A stretch of DNA of 23,405 nt from an uncultured Clostridia bacterium (GTDB lineage: Bacteria; Bacillota; Clostridia; Oscillospirales; Oscillospiraceae), in NCBI GenBank assembly GCA_945918815.1, contig CAMEIU010000007.1, positions 1 through 23,405 on the forward strand. Reading direction: 5' to 3'. This document shows, piece after piece, positions 14,315 to 21,068 of this stretch; the stretch's first letter is position 1; the number at the start of each line of letters is the position of its first letter. Below the pieces are notes generated by a model. That model was not told where the DNA came from. It made no database searches and saw only the letters and a list, made by a program, of their open reading frames with translations. The translations under genes were made by a program, and so were the position numbers.

Positions 14315-14343
14315 TTGACGGCCGCCCTGGAAACGCATATAAT
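14315..14343 (+). promoter_or_regulatory. Promoter of mutS2
   Basis: TTGACG (14315-14320), 17-bp spacer, TATAAT (14338-14343), 11 of 12 matches. It begins 10 bp after the M56 stop and leaves a leader of about 110 nt before mutS2, in which I see no obvious structure. Confidence 0.85.
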
Positions 14344-14462
14344 AAAAATGATGCTGAAACGAAAACGGGAATTCAGACATATGTACGAATTGTCAAGCCC
14401 CATTTTCTGAACTCCTTCGGAACGTAATTTATCCAATCCATCAACGATATAAGGAAATCATC

Positions 14463-16838
14463 ATGAGTGAATTATATGAAAAATCCCTGCAAAAGCTGGA
14501 GCTGGACGCGGTTTTGCAGCTGTTGGCCGATCAGGCGTCCAGCGAAGAAGCCAAGGAACGCTGCAAAGCGATTCGGCCTTTGACAGACCTGGACGATATC
14601 CACCGGCTCCAGGCCCAGACCTCGGCAGCCTGCCGCCTGATTACCTTAAAAGGTTCCCCATCTCTCGGCGGTGTCAAGGACGTCAGCGCCTCCCTGGCCC
14701 GGGCGGACCGGGGCGGAAGCCTGTCGGCAGGAGAACTGCTGAAAATTGCCAGCGTTCTGCGCTGCGCCCGCTTGGTGAAGAATTATGCCGAGACCGATTC
14801 CGTGTCCTCAGTTCTGGACCCCTATTTCCTGGAGCTCATGGGCAACAAGTATCTGGAGGAGCGGATCGACAGCTCCATCCTCTCCGAAGAGGAGATTGCC
14901 GATGGGGCCAGCAGCGAGCTGGCGGATATCCGGCGGCACATCCGGGTCCAGAGTACCAAGATCCGGGACTCTCTCCAAAAGATTATCTCTTCTCCCACCT
15001 ATGCCAAGTACCTGCGGGAGCCAATCATCACCATCCGCTCCGACCGGTTTGTGGTACCGGTGAAGAGCGAATGTAAGTCTGCCATTCCGGGCCTGGTCCA
15101 CGACGTGTCCTCTTCCGGCAGCACCTTCTTCATTGAGCCCATGCAGGCGGTCAACGCCAATAATGAACTTCGGGAGCTGTTTGCCCGGGAGCGGAAGGAA
15201 ATCGAGCGAATTCTGGCGGAGCTGTCCGCCGAAGCCGCGGCCTATAAAGAGCACATCGACCAGAACTATGAGATTCTCGTGGAGCTGGATTGCATCTTTG
15301 CCCGGGCCAAGCTGTCCTTCCAGATGAACGCCATAGAACCGCAGATCCGGCAGGACGGCAAGCTGGAGCTGAAAAATGCCCGGCATCCCTTGATCGACAA
15401 GCAGAAGGTGGTCCCGATCTCTGTTCGACTGGGCGATGACTTCGACACCATGGTCATCACCGGCCCAAACACCGGTGGCAAGACGGTCACTCTGAAAACC
15501 ATCGGGCTTCTGACGCTGATGGCGGAATGCGGCCTGCATATTCCGGCGGACGATGGAAGCCATGTTTCCGTCTTTGAGCGGGTCCTGGCCGATATCGGCG
15601 ACGAGCAGTCCATCGAGCAGTCCCTTTCCACGTTCTCGGCGCATATGAAGAACATCGTGGAGATTGTGGGATTGTGCGACAATCAGTCTTTGGTGCTGTT
15701 TGACGAGCTGGGGGCCGGTACGGATCCGGCGGAGGGCGCGGCGCTCGCCATCGCCCTGATTCAGCACTGCCGCCAGTGCGGCGCCAAAGTGGCCGCCACC
15801 ACCCACTATGCGGAGTTGAAGCTCTTCGCCATGCGGACCCAGGGCGTCATCAATGCTTCCTGCGAGTTTAACGTGGAGACCCTGCAGCCCACCTACCGGC
15901 TGCTCATCGGCATCCCCGGCAAGTCCAATGCCTTTGCCATTTCCAGAAAATTAGGCCTGCCGGAGTATATCATTGACGATGCCAGCAGCATGGTCAATGA
16001 GAACGATGCCAATTTTGAAGATGTACTCAATCAGCTGGAGCAGCAGCGTCAGGCCATGGAGGCCGCCCGTCAGGAGGCGGAACGCCTGCGGCTGGAAACC
16101 GAGCGGAACAAAAAGCAGTCCGATGCCTACTTCGCTGAGATTAAGAAGGAGCGGGAGAAGGCCGTCCAGAAGGCCCGGCAGGAGGCGCAGCATATCATTG
16201 ACGACGCCCGACGGACTGCCAATCAGGTCAATGAGGAACTGCGGCAGCTCCGTAAGCAGATGCGCGATACCGCTGACGCCCAGGGCGTCAACGCCAAGCA
16301 GGCAGATCTGCGGCGGACCCTCAACGAAGCGGAGGATCGGCTGGTAGGGGAGAAGGAACAGCCCAAACGGCCCGCACCCAGCCGCGCCGTCCGTGTCGGC
16401 GATACGGTGGAGCTGTTGAAGCTGGGCTCCAAAGCCACTGTCCTCGCCATCAACAAAGACGGCAGCTACCAGCTCCAGGCGGGCATCATGAAGATCAACG
16501 CCAAGCCGGAGGAAGTGTATCTTCTGGAGAATCAGCAGAACGAGAACGTCAAGAAGATCATCGACAAGAGCAAGCGGGAGCTGAAGCTTCAGGCGGCCTC
16601 GCCAGAGCTGGACATCCGCGGCATGGCTTCCGATGAGATGCTGGGCGTCCTGGGTCAATTCCTGGACACCGCCTATCTCTCCAACTTGGGCACTGCCCGA
16701 ATCATCCACGGCAAAGGCACCGGCGTCCTGCGCGCCGCGGTCCACGCGGAGCTGAAAAAGTGTAAATACGTCAAGAGCTTCCGCCTTGGCGCCTATGGTG
16801 AAGGCGAAGACGGCGTCACCGTGGTGGAATTTAAATAA
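14463..16838 (+). CDS. mutS2: Endonuclease MutS2
   Basis: 791 residues, normal length. An N-terminal lever/clamp region is followed by the ABC-type ATPase with Walker A GPNTGGKT (334-341), Walker B DELGAGTDP and the STFSAHM signature. A long Gln/Glu/Arg-rich coiled coil lies at about 515-610, and the C-terminal Smr nuclease domain spans about 714-791 with LDIRG (716-720) and HGKGTGVLR from His749. It lacks the mismatch-recognition domain of MutS. MutS2 suppresses homologous recombination in some bacteria and rescues collided ribosomes in Bacillus. The ATG at 14463 follows AAGGAAATC. It is monocistronic, with its own promoter and a strong 3' hairpin. Confidence 0.96.
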   Translation: MSELYEKSLQKLELDAVLQLLADQASSEEAKERCKAIRPLTDLDDIHRLQAQTSAACRLITLKGSPSLGGVKDVSASLARADRGGSLSAGELLKIASVLRCARLVKNYAETDSVSSVLDPYFLELMGNKYLEERIDSSILSEEEIADGASSELADIRRHIRVQSTKIRDSLQKIISSPTYAKYLREPIITIRSDRFVVPVKSECKSAIPGLVHDVSSSGSTFFIEPMQAVNANNELRELFARERKEIERILAELSAEAAAYKEHIDQNYEILVELDCIFARAKLSFQMNAIEPQIRQDGKLELKNARHPLIDKQKVVPISVRLGDDFDTMVITGPNTGGKTVTLKTIGLLTLMAECGLHIPADDGSHVSVFERVLADIGDEQSIEQSLSTFSAHMKNIVEIVGLCDNQSLVLFDELGAGTDPAEGAALAIALIQHCRQCGAKVAATTHYAELKLFAMRTQGVINASCEFNVETLQPTYRLLIGIPGKSNAFAISRKLGLPEYIIDDASSMVNENDANFEDVLNQLEQQRQAMEAARQEAERLRLETERNKKQSDAYFAEIKKEREKAVQKARQEAQHIIDDARRTANQVNEELRQLRKQMRDTADAQGVNAKQADLRRTLNEAEDRLVGEKEQPKRPAPSRAVRVGDTVELLKLGSKATVLAINKDGSYQLQAGIMKINAKPEEVYLLENQQNENVKKIIDKSKRELKLQAASPELDIRGMASDEMLGVLGQFLDTAYLSNLGTARIIHGKGTGVLRAAVHAELKKCKYVKSFRLGAYGEGEDGVTVVEFK

Positions 16839-16845
16839 GTGGCGT

Positions 16846-16875
16846 CCAAGCGCCCCCTGAAAAGGGGGCGCTTGG
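16846..16875 (+). terminator. Strong hairpin after mutS2, lacking a U-tract
   Basis: CCAAGCGCCCCCT (16846-16858) pairs perfectly over 13 bp with AGGGGGCGCTTGG (16863-16875) around a GAAA tetraloop. AGATTC follows, so there is no T-run and it is not a standard intrinsic terminator. It may protect the mRNA 3' end or depend on another factor. Confidence 0.55.
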
Positions 16876-16998
16876 AGATTCAACGGATTCAGCTCATTTG
16901 AAAAGCGATATTTCTCAAATCAACTCCTGCGGTTTCTGGCTGGAATTGTGCAAAACAGACAACAATTTGTGGCTCAAAATAAATGATATCACAAATCA

Positions 16999-17026
16999 TT
17001 GACTTTTCTGTAAAGTTTGCTAAAAT
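16999..17026 (+). promoter_or_regulatory. Promoter of the Crh-like gene
   Basis: TTGACT (16999-17004), 16-bp spacer, TAAAAT (17021-17026). The region 16876-17060 is AT-rich compared with its neighbours and otherwise empty. No cre-type operator was recognised by eye. Confidence 0.65.
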
Positions 17027-17060
17027 AAAGATACAAGCTTGCGTTAAGGAGTGTCATACT

Positions 17061-17321
17061 ATGTATATGCAGCAATCAATCGTGAAGTGCGAGTCCGGCT
17101 TGTACAACCGGCAGGCTACATACTTTATCCAGAAGGCCAATGAGTTCAAGTCCAGCATCTGGATTGAGGTGGAAGAGCGCCGCATCAACGCGAAGAGTCT
17201 GTTGGGTGTGCTCTCCATGGGCATTACAAAAGGCACCCGTGTCAGCCTGATCGCGGAAGGTCCAGATGAGGAAGAGGCTGTGAACACGCTGACCGAGATG
17301 CTGGTGAAGGAAGTTTTCTAA
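17061..17321 (+). CDS. HPr-like protein with Tyr15 and Ser46 (Crh-like)
   Basis: 86 residues with the HPr fold pattern. The active-site region reads GLYNRQA where HPr has the phospho-accepting His15 in HARPA, so position 15 is Tyr and it cannot carry PTS phosphate on His. Arg17 is kept. The regulatory site NAKSLLGVLSMG is intact, with Ser46 at the canonical position when counting from ATG 17061. B. subtilis Crh has the same design (Gln15, Ser46) and works with CcpA in catabolite control after HPr kinase phosphorylates Ser46. I chose ATG 17061, behind AAGGAG, over an upstream in-frame ATG at 16983 that precedes the promoter. It is monocistronic. A Crh-like regulatory role is inference. Confidence 0.9.
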   Translation: MYMQQSIVKCESGLYNRQATYFIQKANEFKSSIWIEVEERRINAKSLLGVLSMGITKGTRVSLIAEGPDEEEAVNTLTEMLVKEVF

Positions 17322-17332
17322 TTAACGGATCG

Positions 17333-17371
17333 AACTGCCTCAAAAACGCTTCGTTTTTGAGGCAGTTTTTT
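17333..17371 (+). terminator. Intrinsic terminator between the Crh-like gene and uvrC
   Basis: AACTGCCTCAAAAACG (17333-17348) pairs perfectly over 16 bp with 17352-17367 around a CTT loop, followed by a continuing T-run to 17371. It ends only 16 nt before the uvrC ATG. Confidence 0.9.
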
Positions 17372-17387
17372 CTTGAAGGAGAGAAGC

Positions 17388-19217
17388 ATGACATTTGACC
17401 AGCTGAAAGAGAAAGCCCATGAGCTGCCTCTGGAGCCGGGCGTCTATTTGAGGCAGGATAAAACAGGCCAGGTGATCTATGTCGGCAAGGCCAAAAAGCT
17501 GCGGAATCGGGTGAGCCAGTATTTCGTGGATGCAGCCTCCCATACGCCGAAGACCCGGCTCATGGTGTCCCAGATCGACCACTTTGATGTGATTGTGGCG
17601 GCGTCGGAGTTCGAGGCGTTGGTGCTGGAATGTTCCCTGATCAAGCGGCACATGCCGAAGTACAACATTCTTTTGAAGGATGACAAGGGATATCCGTATC
17701 TGCGCATCGATCTTCGGGAAGAATATCCTGCGATGACCCTGTCCAATCGGGTCCTGGACGACGGCGCAGACTACTATGGGCCCTTCGGCGGACGCTATGT
17801 AACCCAGCAGCTCATCGACACCATCCGTCTGACCTTCAAGCTGCCGGGATGCAGCAAAAAATTTCCCAGGGACGTAGGGAAGGAGCGGCCCTGCCTCAAC
17901 TACCACATGAACAACTGCGACGCCTGGTGCCAGCCGGGGAAATCGCCCCAGACTTATCAGGCTGTCATGAAGCAGGTGACGCTCCTGCTGCAGGGCAAAT
18001 ACCAGCAGGTCGCCGCCCAGCTTCGCCAACAGATGGAGGAAGCGTCGGAAGCTTTGGAATTTGAGCAGGCAGCGGCATATCGGGACCGGCTGCTGGCCAT
18101 AGAGAATTTGGGAAAAAAGCAGTTGGTCACAGCGGGTACCATGGCCCATACGGACGTCATCGGCTATTACCAGAGCGAGGCCAAGGCTTGCTTTTCCGTA
18201 CTGCATTTTGTGGACGGCAGCCTTTTGGATAAGGACTACGAGATTCTGCCGGTGTCCGATGATCCCAACGAGGCGGTCTCCACGCTGGTGAAGCAGTATT
18301 ACCTGTCCCGGAACTGTGCTCCCAAGGAGATTCTCCTGCCCTTTGAGATGGAGGACGCCCAGCTCTTTGCGGAGCTGCTGTACCAGAATCTCAAAAAGCG
18401 GGTCCACATTCGGGTGCCCCAGCGGGGCGACAATGTGCGTTTGGTGGCTCTTGCCAATAAGAACGCCCGGGAGGAAGCGGAGCGCGTGACCTCCAAGGAG
18501 GAGCGGACCAACGGCACACTCAAGCTGCTCCAATCCATGCTGGGCCTGCCCGAATCGCCCAGGCGCATGGAATCCTTTGATATCTCCAACATGGCAGGCA
18601 GAGACATTGTGGCCTCCATGGTCGTATTCCAGGATGGAAAGCCGCTGAAGCGGGATTACAAACGCTTTCAGGTCCAGGACCTGGAGAATCAGGACGACTA
18701 CGCCTCCATGTACCAAGTGATCACCCGCCGCTTCCGCCATTTCAAGCAGGGCGACAAGGGCTTCTCGGAAGCCCCGGACCTGCTGCTCATTGACGGCGGC
18801 GCAGTCCACGCCAAGACGGCGGAAAATGCGCTCCGGGCGCTGGATTTGTCCTTCCCGGTGTTCGGTATGGTCAAGGACAACCGGCACCGCACCCGTGCCC
18901 TGGTGACCTCGGAGGGCTGGGAGATCGGCATCCAGGCGGCTCCTGCTGTGTTCGCCCTCATCGGCCAGATCCAAGAGGAAACCCACCGCTTTGCCATTTC
19001 GTATAACCGTCTGCTCCGCAGCCGCAGGATGCGCGAATCCATATTGGATCAAATTCCCGGCGTCGGAGAAGTGCGGAAGAAGAAACTACTGGAAAAATTC
19101 AAATCGGTGTCCGCCATTCAAAAGGCGTCCCGGGAAGCCCTGCGGGAGGTGCTTCCTGCGGCCCAGGCGGACGCAGTCTTCGACTTTTTCCATTCACAGC
19201 AAGGAGAATCAACATGA
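17388..19217 (+). CDS. uvrC: Excinuclease ABC subunit C
   Basis: 609 residues, full length. The N-terminal GIY-YIG nuclease has GVYL (18-21) and YVG (31-33) with Arg39, and makes the 3' incision. A UVR motif that contacts UvrB lies near 205-240 (QMEEASEALEFEQAAAYRDR), then comes the RNase H-like 5' nuclease region (FDISNMAGRDIVASMV, PDLLLIDGG) and a C-terminal double helix-hairpin-helix (LDQIPGVGEVRKKKLLEKF). CLNYHMNNCDAWC supplies the usual cysteine cluster. The ATG at 17388 follows AAGGAGAG; a TTG at 17373 directly abutting the terminator was rejected. The TGA overlaps the rsmD ATG, coupling the two. No promoter is visible between the terminator and the start. Confidence 0.97.
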   Translation: MTFDQLKEKAHELPLEPGVYLRQDKTGQVIYVGKAKKLRNRVSQYFVDAASHTPKTRLMVSQIDHFDVIVAASEFEALVLECSLIKRHMPKYNILLKDDKGYPYLRIDLREEYPAMTLSNRVLDDGADYYGPFGGRYVTQQLIDTIRLTFKLPGCSKKFPRDVGKERPCLNYHMNNCDAWCQPGKSPQTYQAVMKQVTLLLQGKYQQVAAQLRQQMEEASEALEFEQAAAYRDRLLAIENLGKKQLVTAGTMAHTDVIGYYQSEAKACFSVLHFVDGSLLDKDYEILPVSDDPNEAVSTLVKQYYLSRNCAPKEILLPFEMEDAQLFAELLYQNLKKRVHIRVPQRGDNVRLVALANKNAREEAERVTSKEERTNGTLKLLQSMLGLPESPRRMESFDISNMAGRDIVASMVVFQDGKPLKRDYKRFQVQDLENQDDYASMYQVITRRFRHFKQGDKGFSEAPDLLLIDGGAVHAKTAENALRALDLSFPVFGMVKDNRHRTRALVTSEGWEIGIQAAPAVFALIGQIQEETHRFAISYNRLLRSRRMRESILDQIPGVGEVRKKKLLEKFKSVSAIQKASREALREVLPAAQADAVFDFFHSQQGEST

Positions 19218-19768
19218 GAGTCATTACGGGAACCGCCAAAGGCGTCCGCTTGAAAACGCCGGAAGGTACGCAGACGCGGCCCACCACGGAGCGGGTCAAA
19301 GAAGCCGTTTTTTCCATCATACAATTTGAAATTGAGGGCAGCCGGGTGCTGGACCTGTTTGCCGGCACTGGTCAGATGGGCATCGAGGCCTTGAGCCGCG
19401 GCGCGTCCCAGGCCGTGTTCATTGACGGCCGCCGGGAGGCCTGCCAGCTTGTGCAGGAAAATTTGAAGCGTGCAAAATTGACCGACCGTGCCCAAGTGGT
19501 TCAGTCAGACTACATGGGCTACCTGGAGCGGTGCCGGAGTTCGTTCGATTTGATCTTCCTGGACCCGCCATACGCCGAGATTTTTTTAGAAAATGCGCTG
19601 AAAAAGATATCAGAAATTGACATTTTATCGGACCGTGGTATAATAATCTGCGAGAGACCTGCTGAAAAGCCGCTGGATTTTGAAATTCCCGGTTTGCAGC
19701 GGGGAAAGGATTACCGCTACGGAAAGACGTGGATCACCGTTTTCCGAAAGGCGGAGCATACAGTATGA
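19214..19768 (+). CDS. rsmD: 16S rRNA (guanine966-N2)-methyltransferase
   Basis: 184 residues. RVITGTAKG at the N-terminus, the SAM-binding LDLFAGTGQMGIEALSRGA, and the catalytic DPPY (LIFLDPPYAE) identify RsmD, which methylates G966 of 16S rRNA in the assembled 30S subunit. It overlaps uvrC by 4 bp at its start and coaD by 4 bp at its end. The rsmD-coaD pair matches B. subtilis ylbH-ylbI, where ylbJ follows; here ylbJ is about 14 kb upstream on the other strand. Confidence 0.95.
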   Translation: MRVITGTAKGVRLKTPEGTQTRPTTERVKEAVFSIIQFEIEGSRVLDLFAGTGQMGIEALSRGASQAVFIDGRREACQLVQENLKRAKLTDRAQVVQSDYMGYLERCRSSFDLIFLDPPYAEIFLENALKKISEIDILSDRGIIICERPAEKPLDFEIPGLQRGKDYRYGKTWITVFRKAEHTV

Positions 19769-20250
19769 CAACAGCAGTATATCCCGGCAGCTTTGATCCT
19801 GTGACCAAGGGTCATCTGAATATCATCGCCCGGGCAGCCAGAAATTTTGACCATCTGATTGTGTGCGTCATGGTAAACGGGGACAAGCATCCCATGTTCA
19901 ACCTGGAAGAGCGGGTGGAAATGCTCCGGCGCGTGACCAAAGACATGGAAAACGTGGAGGTAGACTATTCCGACGCACTTTTGGCAGAGTACGCCAAGGA
20001 AAAAAATGCCCATGTGATTGTCAAGGGCCTCCGGGCTGTGTCGGATTTTGAACGGGAATTCCAGATGGCGTTGATCAATCACAAATTGAACCCGGGACTG
20101 GACACCATGTTTTTAGCGGCGGAGCACCAGTTCATGTATTTGAGTTCCAGCGCGGTGAAGGAAATGGGCCGGTATGACGTTGACCTATCCGATTTCCTGC
20201 CGGAGGAGATCATCCCAGATTTTATTGCACGGATTCACCAAGCGAAATAA
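19765..20250 (+). CDS. coaD: Phosphopantetheine adenylyltransferase
   Basis: 161 residues, normal length. YPGSFDPVTKGHL carries the TxGH nucleotidyltransferase motif, KGLRAVSDFEREFQM the substrate region and YLSSSAVKEM the C-terminal ISSTxVR-like nucleotide site. It transfers AMP from ATP to 4'-phosphopantetheine, the penultimate step of CoA synthesis. The start is the ATG at 19765 overlapping the rsmD stop (ATGA); the frame is open to 19729, but that part is the rsmD coding end. The coiled-coil gene starts 13 bp after it. Confidence 0.96.
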   Translation: MTTAVYPGSFDPVTKGHLNIIARAARNFDHLIVCVMVNGDKHPMFNLEERVEMLRRVTKDMENVEVDYSDALLAEYAKEKNAHVIVKGLRAVSDFEREFQMALINHKLNPGLDTMFLAAEHQFMYLSSSAVKEMGRYDVDLSDFLPEEIIPDFIARIHQAK

Positions 20251-20263
20251 GGAGGAAATTGAT

Positions 20264-20761
20264 ATGGCCAATAGTATTGAAGAAATTATTACTACGTTGT
20301 ATGAAATGGTTCAGGACGCCTGGAGCCTGCCTCTGGGCGCAGAGAAGTGCGTTTTGGAACGTGACAAGGTGCTGGACCTGCTGGATGAGATCAGCAACCA
20401 GCTGCCCGGTGAATTGAAGCAGGCCAAGACCATTGTGGAATCCCGTAATGAGGTCATCACCAACGCCAAGCGGGAGGCCGAGAGCATTCTGAAGCAGGCG
20501 GAGCAGCGGGCCCGTCAGATGATCTCCCAGGAGGAGGTCTATACCCAGGCCCAGAACGAAGCCAACGAGATGATCAAGCAGACCCAGGCCAAAATCAAGG
20601 AGCTGCGCCGCGTCACCAACGAGTATGTGGACGACGCCCTGCAGCGGACCGAGGAAGCCATCAACACCGCTTTGGGTGAGATTCGCGAATCCAGAAGCTC
20701 TTTCCAGGCGTTGGTCAATCCGCAGCCCAAGCAGCCGTCTCCCATCATTGAGGATATCTGA
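20264..20761 (+). CDS. Coiled-coil protein of unknown function, H+-ATPase subunit H-like
   Basis: 165 residues, start ATG 20264 behind TAAGGAGGAAATT. An N-terminal globular part (residues 1-45, with EKCVLERDKVLDLLDEI) leads into a long charged helix at about 50-150 (KREAESILKQAEQRARQMIS, EANEMIKQTQAKIKELRR). The look is that of proteins loosely annotated as vacuolar-type ATPase subunit H or DivIVA-like, but that is helix composition and not proof of function. There are no membrane segments and no ATPase genes nearby, and I cannot assign a role. It ends the uvrC-rsmD-coaD run. No terminator follows before the valS promoter. Confidence 0.85.
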   Translation: MANSIEEIITTLYEMVQDAWSLPLGAEKCVLERDKVLDLLDEISNQLPGELKQAKTIVESRNEVITNAKREAESILKQAEQRARQMISQEEVYTQAQNEANEMIKQTQAKIKELRRVTNEYVDDALQRTEEAINTALGEIRESRSSFQALVNPQPKQPSPIIEDI

Positions 20762-20767
20762 TCGGGA

Positions 20768-20796
20768 TTGACAAAACCGGTTTTTTCGTGTATCAT
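20768..20796 (+). promoter_or_regulatory. Promoter of valS
   Basis: TTGACA (20768-20773), 17-bp spacer, TATCAT (20791-20796), 11 of 12 matches. It starts 6 bp after the coiled-coil gene and predicts a transcript start near 20803, just before the T-box leader. Confidence 0.85.
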
Positions 20797-20802
20797 TTAG
20801 CC

Positions 20803-21036
20803 ATATTTGAAACGCTGAGAAGAGGAAGAGTACGTCTCTGTACGTTTAAGAGAGAAGGCGGTTGGTGCGAGCCTTTGCGGAACGGGACGGAAGGTCGCCT
20901 TGGAGCGGCTGGCTGAACGCAAGTAGGTCAGACGGGTCCTCCCGATATCGAGGCACGAGTGTCCGCATTTGCGGGAATTCAGGTGGTACCACGGACAAAG
21001 TCCGCCCTGAGCAAGTCTGCTCAGGGCGTTTTTGTT
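20803..21036 (+). promoter_or_regulatory. T-box leader of valS (Val, specifier GUC)
   Basis: The T-box sequence AGGTGGTACCACGG is at 20981-20994. Stem I elements include AGAGAGAAGG, GGTTGGTGCGAGCC and the CCTTGGAGCGGCTGGCTGAA block. The specifier position before GCCTTGGAGC reads GTC (20894-20896), a Val codon. The terminator is CGCCCTGAGCA (21003-21013) pairing with TGCTCAGGGCG (21018-21028), then TTTTTGTTT. Uncharged valine tRNA binding the specifier and T-box should favour the antiterminator and allow valS transcription. The specifier was placed by analogy with leaders I know, not by folding. Confidence 0.92.
21003..21036 (+). terminator. Regulated terminator of the valS T-box
   Basis: A perfect 11-bp stem with an AGTC loop, followed by TTTTTGTTT, directly after the T-box sequence. 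It is also the only terminator seen downstream of the uvrC-rsmD-coaD-coiled-coil run. Confidence 0.9.
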
Positions 21037-21068
21037 TGCATTTTAAGAAAGAAACAGGAGTGAATGCC

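Noticed and set aside
12710..14380. 556-residue ORF on the minus strand
   Set aside because: Antisense shadow of the repressor and M56 genes, both of which have clear motifs, promoter and ribosome binding sites.
17340..19052. 570-residue ORF on the minus strand
   Set aside because: Antisense shadow of uvrC.
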